Shown: positions 51,146 to 63,804 of the stretch, piece by piece
Layout of the letters: every line of letters starts with the position of its first letter
How positions within the stretch are numbered: the stretch's first letter is position 1
Notes under the pieces: model-generated
The model's input: the letters and a program-made list of their open reading frames with translations, nothing else
What the model was told of the DNA's origin: nothing
Databases searched by the model: none
Made by a program: the position numbers and the translations under genes
Source: Himantopus leucocephalus
Taxonomy: Eukaryota; Chordata; Aves; Charadriiformes; Recurvirostridae
NCBI GenBank assembly: GCA_003993805.1
Contig: RSEF01000005.1
Coordinates: forward strand, 16,982,444 to 17,046,443
Direction: 5' to 3'
DNA length: 64,000 nucleotides

Positions 51146-54100
51146 CTGAAAAAGAACATAAAATATTATTTACTTTTTAAACACAGTTGGGCATTAAATG
51201 AATGCACAATCAACTAGTGAAAGCTAGCAGTTACCTCTTACTTGTTTTCTTAGATTTAGTAGGAAAAAGACCAAGTTAAAACATTCAGAGGCAGCCAGCC
51301 ACTGAGTAATACAGCTTTTTCAAACCACAGACTGGAGTACATCTTCAAACCCTTGTTGAGAGTTACTGTTGTTCTAGTATTTTTAAGCTTTAACAGCAAG
51401 GTGTTGTCCAAAGTTTTTCTTTAAAAGGAATAAATCTTGTGGTAAAAGTCTAAAGACTTTCTACCACTACTACTTCAGAAAACAGGAGACTTACCACCTA
51501 AAATTTATTTTCAGTCCTCAGTTAACTTCAATAAAACCTCTATCAAAATGCTTGAGGAAAAATATTAACATTGTGTTTGTTTCCTCTTTTAGCCAATAAT
51601 TCCTTTATTAATTTAAAACAGCAGAGAATTATACTTAGTCTTGTCATCCAAAGTGCACAAAACAGAAACATTAAGTGTTTTCAACTTCCAAGAGAAGATG
51701 AGACTCCAATCGACAGTCTGCAATAATACAGTGATCTCTTCCAACACGAAAAAGAATTGCTATTAAGAGCAACTTACCAAACTGGGCCAGGACTAGCTGC
51801 TACAATTTCATTTCACATTGGAGTCTGTGGTCAAAATTAGCTACTGCAGTAGTAATTTTAAATAAATACCTTAAGGAGTTTCAAATATACCCAGATATTT
51901 AGTGCAAAAATAACTTGTATTCAAGCTGTAGATACTTAAACAGATACCTGTGCCTGGAGGTTGGGTTCAAGGCGCAGCAAGCATCCAATCTGAGTAGTTT
52001 TTGTATGTATGATACCAGCACCAACAAAGTTAGCAGGATTGGGATCTACCTCCTCAAGTAGGGCTGATCCAAAGCCAATTATCTGTGAAAGAAACCCAGA
52101 AGATTTAGATGTGGGGACAGCGGGACACAAATACCAAGTCCACCCAAGCACAGCCACCACCAACTAGCAAAACGAGTAATTTTTATTCAAAGTGTTCAAG
52201 ACAGATTTTTGAAATGACAGGGTGACCCTGATAATGAGCTGTTCCTGAAAAAAAGGTTGTTCTCAAAAACAACTGAGAAATAAGTTAGATTCAACAGAAG
52301 TCTCTCCTGTTTTTAATAAAGCCATTCCTGGCTCACACTAGTCACTTCTGTTTTGCCTAAAGGCAGCCAGTTCTACAAAAAGTCACTTGTTTTCTTTTGT
52401 AACTGGTTACTCTAGTATAAATTAAGGCTGTAAGTATCTTCCAATTCAGTTTTAAGCACTGAGATGGTGTTTTCTTTAATAGCTTCAAGTTTCCAGCTGC
52501 TATTGAAGACTATATCTAATTCAAGCTACACTGAGAAATAGTCCACTCAGCCCAGCACTGCCAAGGGTCTGTTACACAACATGGACTTACACTTTAAAAG
52601 GATGATCCAATTGCCATATAAACCAAGATGAACAAAGTTTGCTTATACCACTACACTTACATTACAAATTAAAAATACCACACTACCACCCACCTTTGCT
52701 TTTGTGATCTCTGCATCCATCGGGTGTTTTGCTTTAAAGATATTCTGTACTTCTTGTTTCGGACTGGAAGACAAGGCAAGATGAATACATAGTTTAACAC
52801 ATGTATTATGTACAGCATTGTTTTACAGCAACTAATTATATTGGCAGAGTTTATAACTCACAGGATTAAGTATGCAATGGGACATTGCACCAGCTACATT
52901 CACAATATACACCTTTTTTTTTTCCCCCCCTTGGCCGACCACAAGAACCCCAACCCAAGCATACACAAATTCTTACTTGCTCAGTTGCTTCCAACGCTGA
53001 AAAAAGTCTTGAGAAGACATCTCTGTTGGCTGGAAAAATTTATTCAGTGTGATGGGTAATTTTACCGAAAGATTTTGAAATGTTCCACCATACCTGCATA
53101 TGGAATAGAAAGAACACGGTGTATGCAGCACAACGTCACCAGTCTCAGCCTAAATCAACCAAGCAACTGAGGATGAAAACTAAGGTGCAATTGTTTATGA
53201 TTAAAATCCATCAACTGCAGATAATGTTAGTTCTAAGATACAATTTTAATCCACTGTTAAATATATTTATTTGCTCTGCTTAGACATCACATGAAAGTGA
53301 ACTGGCAGAACTTCTAATAAGGATCCCTCAAGTTTCAACTGAGAATCTAGATAGCACCCATCAAAGGAGTGAAAATATATCCCTGTGAAAACACATCAGT
53401 AAGAACCAGTTTAGACTAGAACAGAATGTAGCCCAGAAATCAGGACTTCCCAAAGGCTGCTGTTGAGCGGACACAACGAGATTCTATTTTTGGCTGCATG
53501 AATTGCCAGTCCAAGTTGTTTGCAGAAATGTTCTTGGTTTCCAGAAGGGAGAAGTTACTGTGCATATTCCTGTCAAGATTTCTTAAGCAAACAGGAAGAC
53601 TGTTTTATATGCATAGCAGAAAGAGAAGTCATGGAGACATTTTATCAGTAGCTGCTTCTTGATTAGGTGTTAGCTGGTTTTGGTTTTTTAACCACATTGT
53701 TCCAAGTGGATTCCCTACCTCCCCCAGTAGCTTAAAGCTTTGTTAGATCAATTTTTCAAGTAAGTCATCTACCCAAGACAGCTTTATGTGTCCATATTCT
53801 ACAATCCAGTCAGAAGACCAGGACAAATTTAACACCTTTCATCTAATTAATTCACTTGCATTTGAATCCTGTGTTTTACCTGAATTGAATGTTCAGGATT
53901 GGAGCTTCCATAAAGTCTGACACACATTCGATGTTTACAACCTGTTGAACTTGTGCTCCTCCATCCACTGTAGGGTCAACAGGTTTTGTCTGAAGATTCA
54001 GGCATAAGAAGTGGTTAAGGAAACTGATCAATGAATTGACAATGAAAAAAACTAAATTAGCAAATCCTTTAATAAGCTACATGAGGAATTAACATCGTGT

Positions 54101-57100
54101 CCACTCATTCTGTACATGCTACTGAATACTGAAAGCTCAATTCTTGTACAGCAAAACCAGATTTTTTTCATACTGACACACCTAGAAGCAATAACCCCCA
54201 CAACTCTCAGTTATATGGATATTCTTAAAGAAAGATGCCCTCAAAAAGGTACGAAGGCAGAGACAAACTTCACGATAAAACCCACAAGACTATCTCATTT
54301 TGATGTGAACATTACAGTGATGTCCTACAAGTCTGATTACAGTCTCCAAGAAATCCTAAATTTGCACTACCAAGTGTTAAGGACAAACTGTAAATTAAGA
54401 GTTTATTTTAAAGTATCATCATCTTTCTGTACATGTTTTCTTCTACCTCCACCTCAAGTCTGAGGTTATCTGCTAACACATGACTTGAAGGACACCACAG
54501 CTACATCCCTGCTACTTCACTGCAGTGGAGAAAGCTACAGAGTTACATTACATATTTAGTCAGCCTAATTTCTCCTTATTTAAACAGTAAATTTTGTGTT
54601 TGTAACCAGAGCTTTAAGGAGAGAATCCTCCATCCCTGCTGAAGACTTGTTCTTTCTACAAGAAGTTTACTTTAGAAAGTTATCAGCACGTTTCTCATTT
54701 TTTCATGTTCAAGGACACAATGCCTTGATCCAACACAGTTTTATTACAATTTTGTGAGGCACAAAACCCAAATAAGAACACACACGCGCTACTGCATTTA
54801 AGGATATTTGACTGTAGGTCATCTGAGCAGATTACTGTTGGAGTAAAATTCAAGAACTGTGTTGATGTCTTATTACCATAGAATATGAACATACGTCCTA
54901 GAAAGAAAAGAATAAAAGACATCAGAATTTTTAGGTCCATCACATGTAATCGTATTGAACTACTTGTGCTTCAAGTATCTAATACACTGACTGTCTTTGT
55001 ACCTTTCTTTAGAACAACTTTTAAAAACATACCATCATTTACATGGTTTATCTTACCAAGATATTCACAGTTCAAAATTAAATAACAAATTAAAACAACT
55101 CATCAGACCTCTCCCACAGTAGCTGTCCCACAGACAGTTAAGTGATCAGTAGAAGTTTTTCAGTTGCTGGAGAACATTACTGTTTATGCAAAGAAGCTAT
55201 TGTAGTACCAGAAGTGATGCAGAAGGGGAGAAGCAAGCAATTTTAGTGCTGGCCTGTGTTTGATTCCCAGCTCCTTCCTAGATGTTTTCAGTATCTTGGG
55301 CATTAATGTCTTATGATAGACATGTCTGAAGTGTATTGTGTATCATATTATTACAACAAGCTATACTCTAAGATACACAAATTGAGGAGAATGGTCCTTT
55401 ATAACCCTGGGTGTACCAGACTTAAAACCAGGCAGCAAGAGCTGGAGCTTACAGTACCACATAACGCTCCCATTTCATCTCAGCTACCGAAAGAACTATA
55501 GAATTTAAGGAAACAGGAACCCACACAGAAGCCAGGGACACACAAACAGTGAAGATCTTAAAACAGGTTAGGCCTAAAATCACATTTCCCTCCAAGTAGC
55601 CAAAAAGTAAGTCCTATCCGTAATATCATGCTTGCATTGGGTTGATAATGCAGACAGCTAACCACTTTGCCGGAAAACTTACCCAGGTTCTGTCGAAATT
55701 CAGATTTCAATCCAATTTGTAGCAACTGATTTTCAAATAAGACTCCATTATTTTTACACACAAACCTAGGGGAAGAGAGGAAAACGTGTTGTAAATTGAC
55801 CCATATTAAACAATATTTAAAACCACAAAATTCAGGGTTTACACAGAGGATGAAGATTGTGGTTAACCTAGAGTGCATCAGTCTGTGAGAGAGGCCTTTG
55901 CAGAAAACTGCAGTTAGAAACAACAATTTTACAACCAAAACCACCACTTGTAGGACACTAAAAGAACTGAAATTTTTATTTGATAGGATGTCTGAGAAAC
56001 TACAAAGGAAGCCACAATATGCTATACGTATATGTACACACACACACAGAGTCTATAAAGGACCAGGCAACAGACTAGGATTTTTCTTATTCATATTCTT
56101 GACAACTTAAGAAACTCATTAGGTTGGTGCAGAATTGAAAAGTTTGAAGCTTTGACTGTTTAAACCTGAAAGAAAAAAGTATCCCTTGTTTCATCAGTTC
56201 TGTATCATGTAAGTCAACTGAGAGCTGTATTTTTTTTCCATTTTGAGAGAGGAGCCCATTCTGCAGTGACTTCAGTCCTTTCTGTCACTCTTCACTTAAA
56301 AGTAGAAGAGGTGGTCAGCAAACATAAGCCTTTTGTATACAAGGCATCTAAAACATACTCCTAAATATCAGTACTTCTGACTATTTACTCATATTTTTCC
56401 TTTGTGAATAGTTGCAAAACTTACTATACAACTGGCATTGACTCATTTTAGAGCAGTCCGTGACAGCACTGACTCAGAAAGGCAACTCTAACCTGTGTGT
56501 TCATGACCTTGTCATAAAAACCACAGCATCTACAGAGGTGTTTAGTCACAAGTCTGATAGTACGTGTTTCTCTACTTTTGCTGGTATTAAGTTAATGCAC
56601 AATATAGTTTTGCTTTATAACTATATTCTGGAAGTTGCCCAGCCTTGCAAGGTTTTAGTATTGCTTACTTGTGAAAAAGCTCATCAGCATCATGCACAGT
56701 ATCAGCTGGTTCCTCAGAAACTACCTCAGATGAAGCCAGGTCAGGGCTAGTTCAGGCAGCACAAAGGAAGAAAGGCAGTAGCGACAGAGATAGCAGGAGT
56801 TAGTAAAGACAGCTTAGTGCTTAGTTACTTCTTTTACCTCCTTCCTCAAAAATGGCACTGTTGAGTTTAATGCATGAAAAATTTATTAGCTGCCCTAGCT
56901 CAGTACACCTAGAAAAAGGTATTAGGCAATGTTGTCCCCCGCTTCTCTCCCCCACCCCACCCCTCCCTGATTGTCAGGAAGCAGCAATTCTTCCCAAAGA
57001 AAGGAGACAACTGAAGGTGTTCAGTAGCTTAAATTTATACCTCTTAAAGAACCAAATCATTTTAGGTGTTTAATTGTGACAGCAAAAAAGTTTTAGTTCA

Positions 57101-60100
57101 AAACCATAAATGTAGATGTATTTTAATTACTACAAATGTGCGCTTTGAAGCGGAGGCCTCATCAACCTTAGTGGCACTTTTAACTATAGCTGCACAATCA
57201 GTTCTTACAAACACGTAAGTATTAAGTGTAGGTAAGGATATATGGGCACACAGAGAATGACTTACCCAAGGAACAGATTAGAAACAAAAGTGACAACAGC
57301 ACTAAAAAGAGGCAGGAAACTGTAAAAGGCAACTTCTCAGTATCATTAGAGAAGCGTTTCATCATCTACAGACAGACCAAGGGGTTGGGCAATGCTATAC
57401 TTTCTTCTGCAGAAAGAGAAAATTCTTTTTAGGTAACTTTTGCTTATGAAGCTACTAGTATTGGTTTCTTTTTTTCCCCCTCTTTTTTGAAAAAAAAAAA
57501 AAGCTCTAACAAGCTCGTGTATCTTCTTAAACTCTTTGTATTTTGTAGCACGATTAAACAACGCTTATTGCTTTCCAAGAGAAACATAGGATCAAGTCTT
57601 AATCGCTGCAAACCTGCAACAATGCATTGTCTAGTATAAAACTTTGATGAAAGACCCAATGATCCAGGCAGATTAGTTTCACTAATTATGTCTTTCATAT
57701 TAAGATACATTGCAAATTTGTCACGTCATCATTCAAAGTTTGGCCCTTGGCAACAGTAATACAGTCTCTGGCCAATGAGACAACAGATTTTTAAAGACAT
57801 GCTGTGATCTTATACTATTTATTTCCAAAATTTTAGCCAAAGAACATTCAAGTGTAGCCACAGTGGCTTTTAATATTAAAGGGATTGACAACACATTGCA
57901 TCTACACCAGGTAATGTAACTAGGAATATACTTGTATCAAATCCCCTTAAAAAAAAAAGCAGCACTTTTTTTTTTCCACCCTTTTCATGTGTTTGTCAGA
58001 CAGTAGCAGAACAATTTAAGTATATCTTGAAATTCTGAGAACCAGTATCTCTAGATATAATCTATTTCACTGTTCCAGTATCAGCTAGCCATAAGTGGAG
58101 AGACACAAGAATACTTTATGGAAATAAGATAAGAATAAACATATTCATATCAGGCCAGACGTATCAAGATGCACAAGCAGCTTAGTTAAACAAAGAAGCA
58201 AAATCAGCATGAAAACTAGGCAATACTGCATGGCTAATATCCTCAGGTGGATTACTACAGACTCAGTTTTTTCATGGACAGAGGTATTCAATAAAGATAG
58301 CACATCCAGCACAGAGTTCAAGAATACCTCTCTTGCTGCACAACTACCACCCAGGAATGCATCCAATAAGCTGGAATAAAACCAAACGTTACTGTATGTC
58401 TTTTTTTCTCTAATCCTGTTTTAATAGAGAAATTCTTTTGCAGATTCCTTACAGTGTGACTTAATTACCTTGCAAAGTTGTCATCAGAACCAGGAGCAAG
58501 AGGTGCAACCGCAGAAGGTGAATCTGAAAATACATCCACCAGCAGGCTACCACTAGAGGACGGTGGGGGAGCTGAATTGGTGAGAGGGGCAGCACCCAGA
58601 CCCAGCAGATCTGCAGACGGAGAAGGAGTAGACTAGGGAAGACAAGACATTTTGGTGTTAACACTAGAGCAAAACTGAAACAAAGCTGTCTCGTTTGCAT
58701 AGACAACTAAGCTATGACAAAGTGCCTCCCTGCACCCCAAATCAAGCTTTGAATGGATGTAGGAGGCTTCATGAAGGTAGTTATCACCTTGCATTTCAAC
58801 TTAAGGTCATTTACAGAAGTGGGGTTTTTTCCTTTGAAGAGAGTTATGTCCATCTTATCATTAAATAAATAAAAAAACCCCAAAATTCATCTGTCTAAAA
58901 TCTGATTCTACAGAAGAAAGATGACAATGTTTTTCCTCCTCTCTTCTCCCCTCCTAATTCCAAGGATATTTAAGTACTGTAGGGAATAAAATTCAAGTGT
59001 GTTGCTTTTCTTTCATGAAGAGTCCAGCAAGGCAGGCAGTGGCTGCATTACAGCATCTTTAAAATTGACTTTCAGTTTAGTCCTGGGTTTTTAAAGCTTG
59101 GCAAACCTTAGAAACAATGTAAAACCTAACCAGCACAAAAGCAGAGCCTGTAGCTAGTTCAAGCTGTAAACACTAGAAGTAGAGGCAAGACCTTTAATTG
59201 AACAAATCAAGTAGCCAGGACACAGAATCATGCAACAGAAGCTGCATGTACGTGCTCAAGTCATGTGCAAGAACAAAGCACAGACTGAAAATGTTCATGT
59301 ATTAGACATTAGCAGCCTACAATACACCAGATACGCTGAAGATGAGTCATGAGATGCATTTGTATTGAGTCTGAAATTTTGTTTTTGTAACCTAACTCAA
59401 AGTTATCATATACTCCAAAGACTGAATTTGATGCAGTATAATGAAAAAATCCCTGGCAAAAAAAAAATTCAGAAGACAAACAGTAAAAACTACTGAAAAC
59501 AAACAGTTGAACTCCAATTTGGAACATATTCTTAGCATCTAAGCCAGGGTCACACAAAAGCCACTGATGAACGTAACATAGTGGAGTTTCTTACATGGCT
59601 GCAATCTATAAACTGAAGCTCATAAACCACAACACAATTTTAACTGCCAGTCACTTCAGTCAATTTGGCATGTAAAGAAAATTTGGCAACTTTTCTGCTG
59701 GCAAGGTATTTCTGTCCATTCAAAGATGTTGCGCTTGAAACATCTACTTGTACATACTGCAATGACTAAGAGTTAAAGAATTATACTTTAACAAACTGGG
59801 CAGGGAGTGTACTACAATATTTTATCCTCTTAGGTAACCTGCTACATCTCAAATACAATTACAAGGTACACTAGTCATTAAAACCAGAAACAAGTATTAC
59901 ATTACGGGAACAATTCACCCTACCAGCTTTAATTGACAATAAAATGAGAAGTTTCTGCTCAGAAAAAAATAAGACTGCAGCCTCATCTACCATAAGTGAG
60001 CTGAAATAGTACTGTCAAATAGACAGTAACAACATTATATTGATTTAAGGATATCCATGTTAAGTCAAGTGTTGTCCACTTCTAGTAAAAACAGTAACAA

Positions 60101-63100
60101 CCTGAAACAAGATGCAAACGATTTACCATGTTAGACAAAGCAGAAGAACAGCTAGTACTTTGGAATTCAAGTTACTCCTTTTAAATACGTTAATTTAATC
60201 ATCTCACCTTCATGGCAATTTCACCAGCAAGGAAATTCCCATTTCTAAGTTTACAGCAATATTTTTCAAAGTAACAACATACAGGACTTTCAGGCTGCAG
60301 ACATTTTGTCCCCGTTTACATAAGATTTCCAAAGGAAAACTGCATCCAAGCACATGGTGGGAGAAAGCAGCTATACGTTCCGCTGCTACTTTGTAGCAAA
60401 CACTCAGTGTCTTAAATTTGAGATCAGAAGTTTTAAACCCCAAAAAAGCCAATTTAAGGAAACCATTCTTTTCTCACTTCCATGCTGTCTAGGTTAGTGA
60501 AATAGCAGCTTTTAAACTCACAACAGCACTGGCATTGACAGCGGCAGGTTCAGCGCTTCCATTCATATCAGAGCTCCTCTCCTTCTTGATCTCTTCCAGG
60601 TCAGTAACAGTGCCTGGGCCTTTCTTCTTCTTGAGTTTAGCCAAAATAGAAGACTCCCTCTCTGGAAAGGGAGGCATTTCTTCCAGCACTGTAGCCTTAT
60701 CACAGGAAAAAATAAGTATGAGTTAAACTTACAGAAAAAGCCAAACCAGCTTCTGAGTCTTTGAAGATACACACCCTTATAGATTGCATGAGGCAAAAGC
60801 AGAAGTAGTTATCCACACAGAAAATGACTATATAGTTTACTGTACAGTGATGGAGTAGACTTGCTTTAAAAAAAAAGGTTATTTTAAACTTTCCTCCCAA
60901 AGCAGTTGTTCAAGAGAACAGAAGCATATCACTTCTCTGGTACAGTGCTATTAAAATAAAATAAAAAATCTAAGTTAGATCATAGGAGACCTAATGGTCC
61001 TTAAGTCAAACAGACTTAGACTGAAACCACAAAAAATATTACCCAAGGATCTAGTCAGACCTAAGCATTTATTAGCTGTCAAGACTAAGCATGCCATGCT
61101 CTGGCCACACCTGAGATCATCAGCTTAGAACTGTGAAGAAAATCAGAACAAGTACAAGTAAGTCCTCAAAACAAAGCACTAGCCTTTTTGGTATCTGAAT
61201 ACTGTGGGAACCCGTATTACGCCACCTATCTCTGGCTTCCCAGCTCCAGATTAGCATGCTGTAATGGTCATTTGTCTCACTAAAGCAATAACAACTTTGG
61301 GTTTAGCTCTAAATTAAAGATGACCGCAGCTGAATTAGGTACACTAAAAGAATCGGCACCCACATTGTGGGCCCTTTATCTTGCACTAAGATTTCTGAGC
61401 AATCAGGTAAGGTTTAGCGGAGTTTAGTTGCTGACAGAAGACACAGCTAAAGAGTTCTGCGTAATAAAAAAAAAATCTTTATACCTACCAATATATCAGT
61501 ACTTGCAATAGTACTGAGCCTCAGATACTCAACAGCTCTCTGCTGCAGCTCAACATCAGCATTCTTTAGCTGACTGTCACTGCGCAATACATCTTGAATT
61601 GTAGTTTTGATTTCTGGAAACAGGTTCACAAACTTGATATAGGTAGACAGAAGCAGAGCTCGGGTAGGAACACTACACAGGTGAAACTTGGAATGTAGCA
61701 AGTTGAACTGGATGAGGGGACTTAAGAGATGGGAAGAGAAAGAATTCATTCAGTTTTTGTAGACATGATAATTCTTAATGCATTACTAGCAAGAGCTGAA
61801 TCAATTGTTAGCTGGCATTTAGGAATATTAACTAGACATTAGATTCTTTATAGAAAGTGTTACTACTTCACTTCAGTATTTTAGAAGCTGTTTTACCTTG
61901 ATCTTGGATCACCCGCTATCAGATTTCCAAATTCTCCCAAGATGTAGCCACCTACTTTTACAAGATTCTCATGGCATGCTGGAGCTTGAAGAGCCTGTAA
62001 GAACACACTAATAGTCAAGGGTCTGCAGTGTATCAAAGAAGATCTTTACTGTCACTTCCACGTCCAGTTTCCTAGTCTACTTTCCTGTAAAAGCAGACCA
62101 TAGATCTAAGCACTTATGAGAAAAGCACAATAGGTAGTATGACTTTATAGAAGACTTTCTAACATAAGTATTACTTAAGAGAACTCTTAGGCCCATCTAG
62201 CAGCACTGTGGACTTTTGAGGACAGATACAGCTGTTTACTTTTTCCCTTACATCTTTGGGGGTTTCAGAAGGTTATTAATATACTTCATTTAAACCTTGC
62301 AAGAAGGTGCTGGAGTTGTCCAAGATAAAAATACTGTCTTTACTGAGTATGAAGAAACATATAGCAGGGATGAGTTCTGAAAGTCAGCTTAAACATTCAG
62401 GAAATGAAATTTAAAGAAAACGTGGAAAGCCCGTATGAAGAGTCCAAATGAAGTCAGAGCAACAAGGCCAGACATTTGGAAGTGTACTCCTTTAATAGTT
62501 CAAATTCCAGTTTTATCAGATCCTGAACAGAAAGAGTGGATATATACTTCCAAAAGGATCATCAAGTTAGCATTATGAGTATTTTGGATTCCNAAAAAAA
62601 AAAAAAAAAAACACTCCACCAAAACAAAAAGCAGCAAGCCATCCTGTAAAAGGCTTCTATTTTTACTACATTTCAGTAATTTTCCAGGTCATGTAATTTC
62701 TTTACTAAGCCACCCACCAAAATAACAAGAAAACCCGCGTAACACACCCTGTCCTCCCTCACCAAAAGCAGAACAGTACCAGGTGTATTCTACATTACTT
62801 AAGCCAGAGAAGCTTCTCATCACCTTAATACAGTCTCTGGCTCTGAAAAATCTATGATGCTAGTTTTACTGAGAGCTTCAGTAGTGTTTTGCTGAAACAT
62901 GCAGGATCCTATTTTTACTCCTCCCTAACACGGGGAAGCATACACACCTGCTAGATCATGTGGTGTTTACTTAATCCCTACCTCATTTTGAAAGTGAATT
63001 GAAAACAGTTATTCTCACCTCAAAAACAGTCTTTGCTGCATACCCTTGAACATCATCCCTGTTGATGACAATCTGAATAACTCGATACCACACTTCTTCA

Positions 63101-63804
63101 CTGACATAGTCACCAGCAATGCGAATCAGATTCAAGATTGTATCCACATACCAGGTATAATCCACTGCATACTTCTCAGCTAGAATTGCAACTTTCAGAA
63201 CCTGAACACAGGTAAAAGAATAAAGAAGGTTGACTAGCTTCTACTATAAGCTACGTATCAAGATTCACTTTCATATACACCAAGTAATACCCTAGAGTAG
63301 CCCAGAAGCCTCAGTTTCAGATGCGTCAGCTTGCCTACTTGCTCCCACAGCTAAGAGGAAAGATAGAGAAGTAGGAAATTGAAGACCTCGTCAAAAAAAA
63401 AAAACAAAACCAAAAGGCGGGGGGGGACAGGGGCGGGGGGGACCAAGCTAGCAGAGACAGACCAGAGTCACCAAAATATAGCTGACTTTCAGGTCATGCT
63501 AAGATTCCTATAACCTGAAGCAAACAATCAGCGTAGAAAGAGACCTCCACATAATGTGTTATCAGTTGCATTTATACTGACCTATTCTTTTAACAGTAGT
63601 AAATTAACAGAATGAAATGCACATTATCTGCCAAGTCAGAAAAAAATAAGGAAACAAATATCTCACAATTTCTTCTCTAATGGAATAATCAGCAGTCTCC
63701 AAGTAATTGAGCATTTCAGCCACAATCTGTTGGGCATTGCTTCGGTCACACATTGCGTACAGGAGATCTACAGCTCTCTGTCGTACACTTACATCTCTTT
63801 CAGT
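51068..63804 (-). CDS. AP2A2: AP2A2, AP-2 complex subunit alpha-2 (3' part, 13 exons)
   Basis: The large alpha-adaptin subunit of the AP-2 complex, which links clathrin, cargo and PI(4,5)P2 at the plasma membrane during endocytosis. Thirteen exons join in phase from the right edge to the stop at 51068-51070, about 561 residues. That corresponds to roughly the last 60% of the 939-residue human protein. Visible parts are the end of the alpha-solenoid trunk (exons at 63667, 63019, 61897 and 61489), the flexible hinge (60522, 58469) with DLL and LLVDVF motifs, and the complete ear or appendage (55683 to 51068), which binds accessory proteins. Residues such as LKKKKGP and the ending CELLSEQF fit alpha-2 rather than alpha-1. 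The gene is cut by the right end of the window. It converges on MUC6 as in human. Confidence 0.96.
51948..52082 (-). CDS. AP2A2: AP2A2 exon: ear platform ([14 protein letters not shown])
   Basis: Forty-five codons, [20 protein letters not shown] to EPNLQAQ, phase 0 at both ends. Almost invariant in vertebrates. Confidence 0.97.
52694..52763 (-). CDS. AP2A2: AP2A2 exon: ear platform
   Basis: 70 nt encoding [20 protein letters not shown] to TKAK. Ends in phase 0 at GTGGGT. Confidence 0.96.
52977..53093 (-). CDS. AP2A2: AP2A2 exon: ear ([14 protein letters not shown])
   Basis: 117 nt encoding [20 protein letters not shown] to [10 protein letters not shown], spanning the sandwich to platform part of the ear. 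Phase 2 in and out. Confidence 0.97.
53880..54003 (-). CDS. AP2A2: AP2A2 exon: ear ([11 protein letters not shown])
   Basis: 124 nt encoding [20 protein letters not shown] to NIQF, ending in phase 2. The only frame-compatible left edge consistent with the U12 5' splice site starts at GCCTG (54003). It gives Ser where I recall Asn in vertebrate AP2A2. The edge is therefore provisional, while the frame from LNLQ onward is certain. Confidence 0.85.
54808..54897 (-). CDS. AP2A2: AP2A2 exon: ear ([13 protein letters not shown])
   Basis: 90 nt encoding [20 protein letters not shown] to SDDLQS. The right-hand boundary is not GT: the exon ends CAGTCAA followed by ATATCCTT, the consensus 5' splice site of U12-type AT-AC introns. 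Phase 1 out. Confidence 0.92.
55683..55765 (-). CDS. AP2A2: AP2A2 exon: ear start
   Basis: 83 nt encoding [20 protein letters not shown] to RQNL, the first strands of the appendage. Ends in phase 1 at GTAAGT. Confidence 0.97.
55766..58468 (-). other. AP2A2 intron, no gene found
   Basis: About 2.7 kb between the hinge exon and the first ear exon. It contains a CA microsatellite near 56035-56050 and homopolymers, nothing else recognised. Confidence 0.55.
58469..58632 (-). CDS. AP2A2: AP2A2 exon: hinge
   Basis: 164 nt, Pro/Ser-rich, with [16 protein letters not shown] and [10 protein letters not shown] (acidic/leucine motifs of the hinge type that contact clathrin), then NFAR. Ends in phase 2. 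Confidence 0.95.
58633..60521 (-). other. AP2A2 intron, no gene found
   Basis: About 1.9 kb between the two hinge-region exons. No additional phase 0 hinge exon is visible, so an alternative hinge exon is not supported. Confidence 0.5.
60522..60695 (-). CDS. AP2A2: AP2A2 exon: trunk-hinge junction
   Basis: Fifty-eight codons from [16 protein letters not shown] through the basic [15 protein letters not shown] run into the variable hinge. Phase 0 at both ends. Confidence 0.96.
61489..61720 (-). CDS. AP2A2: AP2A2 exon: trunk end ([14 protein letters not shown])
   Basis: 232 nt covering [16 protein letters not shown] to STIASTDIL at the end of the trunk domain. Joins the previous exon in phase 2 and ends in phase 0. 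Confidence 0.97.
61897..61994 (-). CDS. AP2A2: AP2A2 exon: trunk ([12 protein letters not shown])
   Basis: 98 nt encoding [20 protein letters not shown] to DPRS. Ends in phase 2 at GTAAAA. Confidence 0.96.
62593..62611. other. Single N beside an A homopolymer
   Basis: One N followed by about 18 A in an AP2A2 intron. A homopolymer read problem with no visible consequence. Confidence 0.9.
63019..63201 (-). CDS. AP2A2: AP2A2 exon: trunk ([11 protein letters not shown])
   Basis: Sixty-one codons, from [20 protein letters not shown] to GYAAKTVFE, in phase 0. Virtually identical to human AP2A2. Confidence 0.97.
63419..63441 (+). repeat. G-rich run in an AP2A2 intron
   Basis: Runs of 8, 4 and 7 G broken by ACA and C, next to an A-rich tract. 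Could form a quadruplex in DNA; the AP2A2 transcript carries the C-rich strand. Confidence 0.7.
63667..63804 (-). CDS. AP2A2: AP2A2 exon: trunk (TERDVSVRQ)
   Basis: Forty-six codons from [20 protein letters not shown] to YSIREEI, in phase 0, with a TTTTACAG acceptor and GTGAGA donor on the minus strand. This is the most 5' AP2A2 exon in the window. Confidence 0.96.

Noticed and set aside
55558..56043. 161-codon minus-strand open frame
   Set aside because: Only its middle (55683-55765) is the AP2A2 ear exon; the rest is intron read-through.
51068..63804. Identity as AP2A1
   Set aside because: The hinge and C-terminal residues ([25 protein letters not shown]) and the MUC6 neighbour fit AP2A2.
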